From Collybiopsis luxurians FD-317 M1 (Eukaryota > Basidiomycota > Agaricomycetes > Agaricales > Omphalotaceae): a DNA stretch of 64,000 bases. Location of the stretch: NCBI GenBank assembly GCA_000827265.1, contig KN834752.1:796948-860947 (forward strand), in the 5' to 3' direction. The notes under the pieces were generated by a model. The model was not told the origin of the DNA. It saw only the letters and a program-made list of their open reading frames with translations, and did not search any database. Position numbers and translations under genes: made by a program. How positions within the stretch are numbered: the first letter of the stretch is position 1; each line of letters begins with the position of its first letter. This document shows, piece by piece, positions 32,626 to 51,406 of the stretch.

Positions 32626-34354
32626 TTAAAACTCTCCGCCAAGGTCCTCGTCATCCAGTTCGCCTTCCTGAATTTCCTTCGCTAGTTCTTTCTCTCTTTC
32701 TCGAGCCCCTTCTGCGTCGGCGAGCTCCTTTCGATGAGCGTTCAGAGGATAACGCATAGCCTGTAGAAAAAAAAATTATCAGTTTCGCAATTCAAATACA
32801 ATGCGCGAACATTACCTTGACACTCTGATTATGCAGCTCCAGGCAGTACCCGATTCGTCTGGAGAAAATTTCTGCTATCTCGGCACCATACCCTCTCTTG
32901 ACACCGCCAGCACCACCACAAGCCATCCAACCTTTCTCATGTACCAGCCGACCGTCAATGACTCCGTCACGAATAGCCTTTCCAACAATATACTCTGCAT
33001 CTTCCTCAGAATCCAGATGCAGTTTCACACAAATGTCTTTCAGAGAAATAAGTGAGTACGAGAGAGAAAGCCGACGAATTCCAGTCTTGATCACGTTTTG
33101 TCGAAGTCGAGTAATGAGGGTGTGAGTCTTGTCAGCTTGGAAGAGCGCAGCATGTTTCAAGACGGTTTGCTGGAACTGTGAAAGAGAGCCAGTACGAACA
33201 GCTAGTAAAAGGACCGAGGGTTAGCTAAGTCATGCTATCAGTAACAAATCCCGTACCCTTTACGATTTCAAAATAACCTTTGAGTGGTTTTTCCAGCACT
33301 GGATGCCTAAAGATGCTGCGATCTGGAATATCGCCCATTAATAGCTCGACTACCACGAAGAGCTTGTGTACAGCCTGGTAAAAGCCAGGAGCGACCGTCG
33401 CCGGGGGCGCACGACGAATCGCCTGCTGCAGGTTGGCATGTGCGTCACTGTAGTTGAGCTGGACGGCTTTTATCCGACCAAGGTAATAGTGGTAACGGGC
33501 ATATTGGGGGTTTCCTGCAGATACGGGGAAAGTCGTTTTGGATACGAGCTTGTCAGCCTGGTCGTACAAGCTGTAGGTAAGGTATGAGCGAAGTAGACGG
33601 TTGATGAGCGAAGCTTGGGTGTCATCGTCATGTCTGAGTGCTGCGGTTCGTTGTGCTGCCAGAAACATTCTGGATAGCGAGACACATAAGCTCGTAAAGA
33701 CAGGTGCAGAATAAGGAACCTACTGCCGAGCCTCTGAAAGATCTCCACCAAGCTCATAGGCGCGTTCAACTGCAAACCAAACTTTGGCAGCGATCGAGTC
33801 CAAGCTCCTGCGATTGAGAGACTGCATCTTTTGAACAGTCTCGGTAGACAGCTCTTTAGCCTTTGGTACAGTGCTGCTTGATTTGAGCAATCGGTGAAGT
33901 ATAAGCAGACGAAGATAGATGTCGATTTCCGGAACGGGTTCAGATGTTACTGGAGCGGGTTTCGTGGAAGACGAGGAAGAGTCGACTTGCATTGCTACAT
34001 CAGTAGAAGCTGCAGGCAGCCACGCAAGAAGGGTCGATTTGGTGGCAGACTCTAAAGGGAGTTGTCATCGCACGATTTACAGCAAGTACCGACCTACCCA
34101 CCTTTTGGATATGCTTCTTCAATAGCAATTCGTAAGACAGTCTCATCTATTTTCTTGACCAATGTAGTCAATGTTCTGAGCACTCTGTGTGTGAATCTGG
34201 GCTCGAGAGTCGACACTGCTCTGTCGATGAGTGCAAAGCTTGCCTTGATTTCGGCGAGCGGTGTTTGAGGCTCCTTCTTGACCTCTTCTTCCTTCTTCTC
34301 TTGCTTCTTATCCTCCTTCTTGTCCTCTGCTGGCTTCATTTCGACGTCGGGCAT
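32626..34354 (-). CDS. RPN3: 26S proteasome regulatory subunit RPN3 (PSMD3)
   Basis: This is a lid subunit of the 19S proteasome regulator. It starts MPDVEMKPAEDKKEDKK at ATG 34354 and has a lysine/glutamate leader. The body follows the RPN3 pattern: ALIDRAVSTLEPRFTHRVLR, NRRSLDSIAAKVWFAVERAYE, LINRLLRSYLTYSLYDQA, RYHYYLGRIKAVQLNYSDA, IPDRSIFRHPVLEKPLKGYF. The PCI domain comes near the end (SLSYSLISLKDICVKLHL, VGKAIRDGVIDGRLVHEKGW). The tail ELAKEIQEGELDDEDLGGEF is characteristic. Introns are short and consensus. The start lies 100 bp from a divergent gene. Confidence 0.93.
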
Positions 34355-34454
34355 GATGATGATGAAGGTACGATTCTGGACAGTGAGCAAAAGCAAAGAC
34401 GCGCGTCGCCTGAAAGCCTGACGCGTAATCCGTGAGAAATTTCCTAACTTCCTC
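34355..34454. promoter_or_regulatory. Shared 100-bp divergent promoter
   Basis: This is the whole space between the start codons of RPN3 (minus) and the complex I assembly-factor-like gene (plus). Both transcripts must initiate inside it or in each other's coding region. No TATA box is visible. Confidence 0.6.
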
Positions 34455-35234
34455 ATGTCGGCCAAGTCCTGGCTTGGAACAATTTGGCGCAGAATTAGGC
34501 ATCCAGTATGCGTTCTGAATCTACTAGATACATCCAAATTCTTGCTCATTTTTTTGAGTCTTAGTCCGGCTTCGTAGGTCAAGATCTCCAAGGTATATTA
34601 TTCTGAATCTTCATCGTAGTTTTCAACCAATTTTCTTTCGCAGGAAACTCGTATTATGAACGGGCGAATCCACTCAACGGGGCTGGTAAGCTTTAAGAAC
34701 TTGTTTGATCATATCCTCATTCACGAACAACAGGCTACTCGCGGCCAAAACGCTCCGTGAAATACAGACGTCCAGACGATATGTGGAACTACATTGGTGG
34801 CTCCAAGAGATTACCTATTCAGTGGTCTGCTTGGTTGGCTCACACAAGAGCAAACCCACCAACCATTCAGGTGTGTCCCGAGTAACTCTACGTTTGAATG
34901 CCCATTGAGCCGTGTACAGGAGCTGCAAGTAGACCTATTAAGACAGCAACGGGTACAACAAAGTGCTGCCCTCATTGAAGAGACTTTCCAACAAGAACGA
35001 GCTCAGATGCGGTTATTAGAATCAACTACCTCCGACGTTCCGACACCACCTGCTGTTAAGAATCAAGGTCCTTCAACTACTGCACTAGAGTCTTCTGTAC
35101 CCTCCCAGAGTCCAGAAAATACGCCACCCACCTCCGAAACACGACAGTCAGCAAGTTCTTTGCCCAAAACAGGCACAGATGATTACCGACCCGAATCTTG
35201 GACTCCAAAGTTTGGTGTCAGAAGAGGAGGATAG
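34455..35234 (+). CDS. Complex I assembly factor-like protein (NDUFAF2/N7BML family)
   Basis: Five exons join in phase: 34455-34505, 34565-34592, 34644-34685, then two more ending at TAG 35234. The start MSAKSWLGTIWRRIRHP is followed by FVGQDLQGNSYYE, SRPKRSVKYRRPDDMWN and IPIQWSAWLAHTRANPPTI-type text (here LPIQWSAWLAHTRANPPTI), the core of the NDUFA12/NDUFAF2 family. Then comes a charged helix (LLRQQRVQQSAALIEE) and a Ser/Pro-rich tail ending WTPKFGVRRGG. The long variable tail and short core point to the mitochondrial assembly-factor branch rather than the structural subunit. The likely role is assembly of NADH:ubiquinone oxidoreductase. Confidence 0.82.
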
Positions 35235-35330
35235 TAGACATTCTGGGTGGTCCGCATCATAATTTGTCCGTGTATAAAATACAGGGTATAGTTCCTTTTG
35301 AAACCCAAGTGATCGTATGAACCACTACTG

Positions 35331-36054
35331 CTAAACATACAAATGCGCGTGTCTATTCAACTCGTGAAGCATGCACACCAATGTCAGTATGATCTCCCCT
35401 ATATCCGTTATTTGTTCTCTTTCCAGCTCGACATACGCCGGATGTTTCGCGCCGAATAACCCTCTGGACTTGCGAGGATGATATCTCCCTACTTCCCGTT
35501 TATCATCGAGCCGCAGCCTGAACTGGTTGTATCGATCAAGTCAGTGTAACGATTTTCAAGAAGACATCTTACATCAGCCCAGGTATACGCGCATCCAGTA
35601 TGAGATGCGTTGAACTTCCGTTTCTTTCTGTCGTGCACAGTCATCAGTTTTGCTACTGTTCATCACCATGCACGACGCACCCAGTGCCATTTCGTTCCAA
35701 ATATTCCGAAACTTCTCTTTCTCCTTCCGTCCCCCGTAATCGCACTTTAGGCTCTCGTTCACTATATGTATAAAAATCTATTTCTCCGACTCTCTCCACC
35801 CTTTGGTGATGCGTAATAGGTCCCTCTCCTGATTTTGTTCTCAACTGTGTAGCAGGCTCATCCACCATTATTGGACGGCTCATCTCCTCCATCAGCACCA
35901 TCTCAATCACCGTAGTATTTGCTGTGAACTCCTTCAACGGCAGCTCGGTGCGTACTTTGACTGCTACCCGCCCATCGGAATCTAGTGTGAACTCGGTATT
36001 ATGGTAATCTTTTGAGCTCTGCGAGAATCGCAGCATCGGGGTGGCTGGCGCCAT
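35331..36054 (-). CDS. DUF6593-like protein, unknown function
   Basis: Exon 1 starts at ATG 36054 (MAPATPMLRFSQSSKDYHN) and runs to about VSEYLERNGTGCVVH. It holds TEFTLDSDGRVAVKVRTE, TTVIEMV and GEIDFYTYSEREPKVRLRG. Two further exons follow: one with THLILDARIPGLM, and the last with LRLDDKREVGRYHPRKSR, LFGAKHPAYVELE and ITDIGEIILTLVCMLHEL, ending at TAG 35333-35331. The order (a strand-rich N-terminus, a SEYL motif, then REVxRYHPR, LFGxKxPA and a hydrophobic final helix) is the pattern I know from DUF6593 proteins of mushrooms. The intron boundaries inside 35520-35690 are my best fit. Function is unknown. Confidence 0.65.
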
Positions 36055-36867
36055 CTAATGCTTTGGTCGAAGCGATGTGGATGGGAGATGGAGGGGGATT
36101 GCGAGAAACAATACACATTTTGAATACTACCCATGATCATAGAGAGAATAGAGCTCGATGACGAGTAATACCTGGTTGTGATTCATCTCATGGCAGAGAC
36201 GTAATACCTCCTATGGGCAGTTGAGCAGCTGACCATCTCGGTATTTTTCTCTTTAAAATGCAAACGGCAGCCATGATGGTGCAGCCCTGTGTGGCGCATT
36301 GACACACCCCACAGGGTACTATAATCGAGGCTATATAATACTTACAAATTCCAGATCTTGGCGCCAGTGAACAACGATGTAGTGGCAATCGTGGGACTTG
36401 CGAAGTCAGCCCCTTCCTATATATCAATCCACTGCCTGCTCCGACACAGACAGGGGCAAAGAATCCCACTCCACATAATTTTGTTGGATTAGTTGCTACA
36501 TTGCTAACTAAACTTTGATTCATTGTAGACAAGGAGACAGAGCGAGAGAAACATTAAGTTAGCTAAACAGTCACAATAGATGTGGTAAAAAAATGATTAT
36601 GCACAGAATAAACAGCTGATCATGGACAGAAGAAGAATGAGGAGGCTAAAAGAAGAGAGGGAGGATATGTAGCAGCAGATCAAAACAAACAATGTAAAAT
36701 GCAGATGCTGATAGACAGACAAGAAATTGGGCGACGACATGCAAACCAGTGAATAATAATACCCCGAAAGCTAATCTAAGAGATGAAATTATGTACCACA
36801 TCCTACCTTTAGATTACAGAGCGCAAAGAAAATACAAACGTCGACTCTTCGCCAGGCTTTGCTTACC
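36055..36867. other. No supported gene
   Basis: This probably holds the promoter of the DUF6593-like gene and the 3' UTR of the RNA-binding protein gene. A 114-codon minus-strand frame (36188-36532) has odd composition and no recognisable features. Confidence 0.5.
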
Positions 36868-39531
36868 TCATGAATGCTCGTTCTTCTCTTCTCCTTTGAG
36901 CGTTTTCATGGTAGCTGGTGCAGGATCTGAATCAGGCCTGTGAAGTTGAGGCCTCTCCAATACCTCAGTGGACATTGAGTAAGCTCTGGCAGCGAACCCT
37001 TCCTTCTTCATCCCCAGCACGATTGTCGGAGACTTCGGATCGCTTGTGTCTGTAATTCCACCCAGACTGTCTCCACTCCCACTTGTTGGACTAGTAGGCC
37101 CGCTAAACACCCGCTCTTGATGAGTTAAATCAATCTTGCTATGTTCCTCTTCAACTGTCTCCTTCTCTTTCTCCTTATCCTTCTTATCTTTGAGAATCTC
37201 GCCTTCAACTGTACTAGACCCAAAATACGACTGCATTGGCGGAAAGTACCCTTGTCCATTGAAGGGTACACTATCAAAATACCCCGCTGGTTCGCTTCCC
37301 GCTTCTACACCGACACTTCCCGGAACGCCTGGGCTGGGACGAGGAAGGTAGAAAGGTCCTCCTAACCCCGGTGAGCTTTGGACGACATGCACGGGTGCCC
37401 CAACAGCAGGGTTGATGAATGGATTTGGGCCAGCGCCTGCCACGCCCGGGCGGCCCCAGAAAGCTCCAGGAGACATGGCTAATCCAGGAGAAAAAGGTGT
37501 AAGCTGATGATGAACAAGTGGGTGAGGATATCCAAATGATGATTGATGAGAAGGCGGTTGAAAGTACGGATTAACCGAAGAAGATTTGCCCTCCACAGAC
37601 GAAGATGAGTTCAAGGATGGATCCGACCTTTCTTCGGAATTTGCCGCGTGCGACCCTTCTTGTGCTGATATGGGTGGAGCGGGGTACGAATAAGTTGGTG
37701 TATGAGTATCCAGAGGTAATTCCGCGTGCGGTGACGGCATGGGAATAGGCGGAAGAAACGTGAAGGGAGGCATTGAGGGTGTAATTGGTGGAAGGCCGTG
37801 AGGTGTCACGGGAACAACGTGAGCGGGATGGTGTAACGGAGACATCCCTGGATAATATGGGGACACCGGTAAACCCATAGGGGACATGTTGTGAATGCCA
37901 GGAAGAGAGAAGGAAGCCGGCGGTATACTGATCGTCCCAGGATGGTGAGGATGAGAATGATGATGAGACGACATTGAAGATGGCCTTGGGGGTGACCGAG
38001 ATTTATTCAAGGGAGATTTGGGCGGCACCGAATGTTCAGAGGACGAAGGTGAGGTTCTGGAGGAATCTGAAGTTGCTACCGAAGCTGAAGGCTTGATTGA
38101 CTCTGAGCTTGAACCTGATTGAGACGATGAGTCGCTGACGTGGGTTGACCGCAAGGCATTCGATAACCCTTCCACCTCAGATAGTAGGGGAGAAGGCGAA
38201 GTCTGTTCTTTTTGCGTGCTTAACTGCTGTTGCTGAATATGGGAGTGTATGTGGTGAGGATGAGGCATTGACATCTGCAATTGAGGAGGATACACATCGT
38301 AAGGGGTGCCCGGGGCTGAAGCAGGTCCAAAGTCAAGGGTGTACCCGGAGGGCATGACTATGTGGTTGGGGCGGAGAGACTTCTTTCCAGAGAGTTGTAG
38401 AGAAGATGACGAAGGCTGGAAAGCACTGAGAGCGGGGGAAGCAGGAGTGGTCATTGGTTGAGCAGATTGGGAAAATTTATCATAGTGTACTTTGAGTACA
38501 CGTCCGTTGTATTCGTATCTGCACAAGAGTTGGCAAAATTTTTGTCAACCTGGTGAATGAACATACCCATTAAACATATTAACAGCACGTTCGGCATCAT
38601 ATTCTGTTGCAAATACAACAGTCCCAAAACCCCGGGAACGACCATCTTGCCCAAGAGCCACGTCGGCTCGGATGATAGTCCCGGCTTGGCGGAACAGGTC
38701 CTTTAGATCCTGCCATTGGCAATGAAAAGGTAGCTGAGAGGAAAGTATTCAGTCAGTGATCGCGGCCACAAATAATATCAAAGGAGATTGGTTCGGCAGA
38801 GAAGCATTTGCCAGACGAGCTCCGCAAATTAATACACTTACATTCCCAACGAAAAGATTTCGGCCCGTAATACCTGAGGACGAACTTGGCCTATCGAGCC
38901 CAAAGAGGGAGGTATAGTCGATGTCATTTAGCCCACCGAGCAGCGAACCGGTGACTTGCGGGGAGACAAAAGCTCCAGGAGAGGAAATAGTACTGAAAGA
39001 CCCCGGGTTTGGGTTAAGACTATCGAGATCAGGAGGAAGTCGGTCAGGTCTGACTTCAAGGATCCTGGTCTGCCATGAGTAGCCATTAAACATGTCAATA
39101 GCTCGACCCGCATCTTCAGCTGAGGCAAGGAGAACAGTTCCGTAACCGCGAGATCGGTTGTCGGGGCCAAGGGAAACGTCTGCACGTAGGACGGTGCCAG
39201 CTTTTCTGAATAAATCCTTGAGATCTTGCCATCGCACCCGGTAGGGAAGCTGAGGAATATTTAGAACCAACGAGGTCAGTCTGTAGTAATATCGACGTAC
39301 ATTTCCTACGAACAGCTGAGTCCGAGTATCTTTGGGAGGACCAGTCCGCCCGTCAGGCGATGAGCGAGAGGAGGTAGCCATTTGAATGACAGCTTCGATA
39401 TCCTCATTAGTGGGGGCTATTGGCGGGGTAGGAGAAGCAGCAGAAAGCGCCGGGGATCGAGAATCCTAAAATGATTGGAACTTGAAGAAGTTTGCATACA
39501 AGTATGAAGAGAAACTTACACGCAAATCCAT
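36868..39531 (-). CDS. RNA-binding protein with two RRM domains
   Basis: Two RRMs are clear. RRM1 (about 39330-39050) has RNP2 TQLFVGN and a later RSRGYGTVLLAS RNP1. RRM2 (about 38860-38480) has NLFVGN and RSRGFGTVVFAT. The loops DLKDLFRKAGTVLRADVSLG and DLKDLFRQAGTIIRADVALG are nearly identical, pointing to an internal duplication. This RRM pair resembles Gbp2/hnRNP M-type proteins that bind telomeric or pre-mRNA sequences. About 490 residues follow, rich in Pro, Ser, His and Gly and probably disordered. The proposed start (ATG 39531) gives a first exon of only 12 nt (M-D-L-R) before a GTAAGT donor; an in-frame upstream ATG at 39672 is the alternative. Exact orthology was not resolved. Confidence 0.82.
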
Positions 39532-40553
39532 CACCAAAAGACAGGAAGCCCTAGACGGGCGTAGAGAGCTGGCTGAACAAATTCCAGCGCAGAATGAGCG
39601 TGTTGAGTGTTGGTGGAAGGAAAACAAGCGAGCCGATGACTGTGGAGACCACGGGTCAAACGCCAGCTCCACTTTAACTTATTTTCAAGTCGATCCACTT
39701 TTCTTCCCTGCTTTCACCGCCTCCCCGCCTTTGCTCATCGTCCTGGGTGTTCTGTGCGCCACTTTCATCGTTATCTTCATCTAAGCCGGAAAAACCCACT
39801 CTGAATACCTTGAAAGGCTTTTGGTCTTGCGCAAAAGGCTGACGTCATTCGGCTCCTTTAGCACAATTGCGGAGCATCTCACCAGTAACCAGTTGCAGAG
39901 TGCCCAATTTCCATTCTTTTTTCTTCTTACACGGAGGACGCTGGACGGGGCGATTTCCAAGTTAACCTGTGGCGTCTTACACTGCTCTCTACCCTAAATA
40001 CAGCCGGCGGTACCAAGAAATATCAAATGACATGCTAGATCTTCCTTTGCCTCGGACCGAATCTGTTCATCTCTGTATGGTCTTTTGCCCTGGTGCCTCC
40101 TGCTGCCCTGGACCAGTAGAATGTTGTATGCCTCAATGTCGCTTTTCCCCTTGCAATACAAACTAGGTTTTCCCTTCTTTCCGCTGGTCAAAAAGACGTC
40201 TCTTCTCAGTCTCGTTCGTGAAAGGATGGTGTTTTTCGCAGGGCACCTGTACAGTCTGCTTTCCATAGTTATCTCTGGCAGCATATCGTAGCCTTGCCTG
40301 TCCTTGAGATGAAAACAGCAAGTATATGTGCGACAGTCAAAACGTAAACCGGCATTCTGTGAGGTTGCAGTGTGCCTGTGACGCCGTTCATTAATTTTTT
40401 CTCGCATAACAAGGCTCTTCGGGGATCATCTTGGCTTGTACACATCTTTCATGGAATTGATGCAATCACAAGAAACTCTCCTAGATTGTTTCCTATGTAG
40501 ATCTTCAAGCAGAACTGTACAGTAGACATTGATCTATATACGAGTCGGACCAT
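39532..40553. other. 1-kb intergenic region
   Basis: Promoter side of the RRM gene (pyrimidine-rich, 39690-39780) and 3' flank of the ABC transporter. A 137-codon minus-strand frame (39994-40407) is lysine/arginine-rich with no domain and is not accepted as a gene. Confidence 0.5.
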
Positions 40554-47352
<6,799 letters not shown>

Positions 47353-47606
47353 ATACCCACATTCTCAGTTATCGACACCGGTCCGAGGTAGTTCCCGCTG
47401 AAGTATAAGCTCACCGCAGCCAGCGAAGATGCGGCTTTAGAGGGTCGTACGCAGATGAAATTGCTCTAAAAAGTATCTGCAAAACTCTCTTTTTTTTTTT
47501 TTTTCTACAAGTTGAGATTCAAGATCCTAGCATCCCGTACAACGCGGTTCTACTTTGACAGTGGCGTTCACGTGTCAAAACTAATCCTTTTCCTCTTCTA
47601 GTGCTC
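47353..47606. promoter_or_regulatory. Divergent promoter with a T15 tract
   Basis: This lies between the ABC transporter (minus) and the cyclophilin gene (plus). A run of 15 T at 47490-47504 sits in the middle. Poly(dA:dT) tracts of this kind are known to exclude nucleosomes in fungal promoters. Confidence 0.5.
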
Positions 47607-48411
47607 ATGGCCTCTTTCCTAAGAAAATTCACAACAGCTGCTACCACAGGCGGCGCCATGTTCGTCTTTTCTCTCTCTTCTCCATAAATTCTTATAGCTG
47701 ACGCGATTATAGGTCAAACGTTTTCGTCAGTACACCCAATTTCGAAACAAGTAGTGGTAAATTAACTTTGTTCCTCTAGTTCGACGTTGCAATCTCAGGC
47801 AAACCCGCCGGACGAATTGTTTTCAAATTATACGACGACGTTGTCCCTAAAACTGCCAGAAACTTCCGCGAGCTTGCTACTGGTCAACATGGCTTCGGTT
47901 ATACTGGCAGTATTTTCCACCGTGTCATCCCTCAAGTGAGTCCAAGTATTCTGGAATTTTGTATCATTCCACTCATTTCCTCCTCAAGTTTATGCTCCAA
48001 GGTGGCGACTTCACCAACCACAATGGTACTGGAGGCAAATCTATCTACGGCCCGAAATTCGCCGACGAAAACTTCAAAATCAAGCACTCTCGACCGGGTC
48101 TTCTTTCCATGGCTAATGCAGGTCCGAACACCAATGGCTCTCAGGTACGCGCTACTTGCCCCTCGCACTCTCCCCAGAACTCTAATTCGTTCACAGTTCT
48201 TCATCACAACTGTAGTGACTTCATGGGTACGTTATTTCGATGACATTACTCCTTCCCTTTAGTGACCAACATCACAAAGCTCGATGGTCGACACGTCGTA
48301 TTTGGAGAAGTTGTTGAAGGAATGGAGATCGTTGACAAAATTGAAGCTGAAGGCACCCCTTCTGGCCAGACTCGTTCCAAGGTCACCATTACCTCCTCTG
48401 GAACTGTCTAA
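47607..48411 (+). CDS. Cyclophilin-type peptidyl-prolyl isomerase, mitochondrial-like
   Basis: The N-terminus [16 protein letters not shown] is basic and hydroxylated, as in mitochondrial targeting peptides. The cyclophilin fold follows: [99 protein letters not shown]. The catalytic set is present (Arg of FHRVIP, Phe and Gln of FMLQGGDF, Trp of TSWLDG, His of RHVVFG). Six or so short introns fit in phase; the one before LDGRHVV ends in CACAAAG. It catalyses proline cis-trans isomerisation and assists protein folding; cyclosporin binding is likely given the conserved Trp. Confidence 0.9.
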
Positions 48412-48744
48412 GATGCTTTCTTTTCGCCTCCTCCGGTAGGACGCCATAGGATGAATACCAAAAGTAGAAGATTGACCCTATGATTCAATTAATAAGCTTT
48501 GGATTCCCGGCAATGCATGATTTGTACCTCTGCTTCTGATTCCGTCCCGCCTTCTACAGTCGGCTCAAGTTCGGCGTTACATAAATTTTGAACTTATCTC
48601 AAATCAGGTACTGATTCCCCGTCAAGGTATGTGGCTGGAGAAACTGCTGAAGTGCACGAATTGTTGTCCGTCTCCAATTTCTGATATGATACAGCGAAAT
48701 ACAACATTCCTAAATGCAAAGATATACAAAACACAGATTACAGT

Positions 48745-50738
48745 TTACATGCCATACGTCTCGAATGCCTCTTTCAAGATCTCCCATCCTTTCCCTTCTT
48801 TATCCTCTGGTTTCACCGTTACCCGTGGAGTGAACTTCAAATTGAATGGCATAGGAGCAGCATTCGCCGATTCAGTGAAAGCGTACGTGTCGATGGGGTT
48901 CTTCTCGTCCGGAGTGAGGGTGAACGCCCAAAGGATCAGAGCAGTGTTGATAAACGCCGACGCGGTGGCCATGTGTTGGCCCGGGCATACTCTGATTTCA
49001 GAGTTATATGGGAGTTGGTGCAACAAGAACAAGAGAGGCTCACCTTCGTCCAAAGCCGAACGGATAGCTCTTAAGATCGTCTCTTACAGTCGCATTACCT
49101 TCTTTGTCTTTCACTATCCATCTTTGGGGATTAAATCTTTCTGGGTCGGGGAAAACCTCGGGGTCCCGACCCACAGACCAAGCATTGCCGATGACAGTGG
49201 ATCCTTTGGGGATCAGATAGTTTTGCTTCCGGCCAGGTTCAAGTTAGTTGACATTGATGAGTGACAGCAGAGACCGATTTACCCAGATTATGTCCTTTGT
49301 CGCTCGATGCGGGAACCCTCCTGAAGTCACCGGTCTCCATCGGAACGACTCCAGTACAAAGGCCATCGTCTGCGGAAGAGTACTTTGGTCGGCAAATGTA
49401 GGAGCTGAGGTCATGTTAAGCAAGTGGATTTCGAAAAGTGAAATCCCTCACGTCTTCCTCTACCAATCACACTATCGATCTCTTCCTGTAAGACTTTCTG
49501 TGTTTCGGGGTAGCATGCCGCGGCCATTAATGCAACACTTGACGGGAATTAGCCATCGTTCCCTTCCTTCGTAGAAAGGGATACACACCTAATCGCACCG
49601 GCAGTCGTGTCCGAGCCCGCTCCGAACATACTGCCAGCGAGATACGACAGTTGATCGTCAGACAGTCCCAGCGTAGGTTGCTGCTCAATCAGATATTTTC
49701 CAAAGGAGGTGGGGACTTCTTCTCCGCGAGCCTATTCACAAGACCACAACATCAGCCATCCCTGGACGTGAAAAAGCTCGAAAAGACAGTTTTGAATCAC
49801 CATCTTATCCCTGACTTCCTGCATTTCGCTCTTAAAAAGCCCGAGCTCCTCTCTGTGCCCTTCCCTGAGTTCATTCAAATAACCAGGAACATACTTCAGA
49901 AACGGAAAAACATCAACTTTCCATGCACCCTGACGCATAGCTAATCCTAGTCGAGCCAAACATCGGTTAACCGCTTGAACATCAGGATCTTCATAGCCGG
50001 CCGGAATCTTCCCGTATGTAAGTGCCATAACTACAGCGGCAGCATACCGCCGAGCATGATCTTGATGGCGAGTAGAAACGAACGATTTGGTACCGCTGGA
50101 AACTTTGTTGTGTTCGTTTATAATATCAAACATGTGATAACGGACCGTTTGCGTTAGGACTGGGTGGTAAGAGGCGATGGATTTGGGCTGTAGGTGTGAT
50201 TGTAAAGCCTTTCTGAGCTTCTTGAAGGTTTCGCCTTGTTTCATCAGCAGGATTCGCATTCCACCGCTGAGAGTATCTCCCGCCGCTATGGAAGTGGGCC
50301 GATCAGTTAAATCTGCGCCATGCTTTTCCATAATTTCGACGGCTGCTTGGTGACGGCCGACGATAATCATACGACGGCCGCCGAGGCCTATACAAGAATA
50401 AGTACATGTGGAAGCGTGTGCGCATGGAGGAAGGGACGAACCGGGAATTCCTTGCCTCAATGAGAACACTGGACCATACTCTTGGGTCCACAGCTCAAAG
50501 CGGCGATAGAAGCTGGTCACGTTGAGATGAGGGCGGAGGAGCACTACTATCAAAGGCATGTTACTCACAACGCAGCTTCAAAGCTGTTACCCCAGATGCT
50601 ATCGGCTGGAGGCCCAGGAGGCAAAGGAAGGTCGGTGCTAGCTTTGATACGTTTACTGATAAAGTAGCTGATTACAAAGATGCTAGCGAGGGAGAAGATC
50701 GTGTTTCGAGAAAGTTCAGATAACAGTTCGAGAATCAT
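48745..50738 (-). CDS. Cytochrome P450 monooxygenase
   Basis: Starts MILELLSELSRNTIFSLAS (ATG 50738), giving a membrane anchor, then the proline hinge LPLPPGPPADSIWGN. The body has YGPVFSLRQG, RRMIIVGRHQAAVEIMEKHG, LTDRPTS and the I-helix oxygen-activation motif AGSDTTAG (near 49620). The K-helix ESFRWRPV, the PERF-like PDPERFNPQRW, and the heme loop FGFGRR-VCPGQHMA (about 49040-48970) with the cysteine ligand complete the fold. The stop follows FETYGM. Introns lie inside the heme loop and elsewhere. It oxidises an unknown small molecule using NADPH-P450 reductase. An upstream in-frame stretch to 50894 is probably 5' UTR. A methyltransferase gene follows upstream on the same strand. Confidence 0.9.
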
Positions 50739-51406
50739 TCTGAGAGAAGGCAGATGTGAGCCGTGAGGATTTGGTGATGAGATAATGATACATACTCGGG
50801 AAGTAAGTGTCTGGCGCTGTAGATACTTCCTGGAGTTCAGTGCGATATCGTCAAGGTTGGCAGTCTGCACTGAGATTAAGATTAGAAAGGACATCTCGCA
50901 TAGCGAAAATTCGCCACACGAACATATGTAGGAGCTTCTATGGAATCTACGCCTATGCTCCTTTGAATTCGTAACGGTTGTAGGTTATCGATGTGTATAC
51001 GGGAAATCGAAAGTGGGTCTTCAAATTCTTGTAGATTCGAGCTTTATAGATATACGTGATCTGAATCAGGAGCACTTGAGTTGACTTGAGGAGGGGGAAA
51101 GAACGACCATGTGATCTTTGGGGGCGCTCCCGTCGGACACGATCTTCACTCTCAGAAGACGATATTGCCAATGAGATCAAAGTGTTTTCCCACTTCAAAA
51201 GTTTGGATTCCCAACATATCCTGCGACTGAGCGGAGATTACTTTACGGGGCAGCTCGAAATTTAGCAAACGAAACTGAAGGGGAAACCAACCTCGCACGA
51301 GGTTCTTGAAGATGCCATGGAAGATTATCTGAGGGTCTTAATAAAGTCATTTTGAATTCTACAGTCTAATATACATCCAGCAGTCTAAAGTTGGAAAAAA
51401 ACGCAC
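50739..51406. other. Intergenic, no supported gene
   Basis: Promoter of the P450 gene and 3' flank of the methyltransferase gene; short frames only. Confidence 0.5.

Noticed and set aside
36188..36532. 114-codon minus-strand frame between the DUF6593-like and RRM genes
   Set aside because: No domain, no signal peptide and no splice support; most likely chance in a 3' UTR.
39994..40407. 137-codon basic minus-strand frame
   Set aside because: No recognisable domain; composition looks random and no neighbour or splice pattern supports it.
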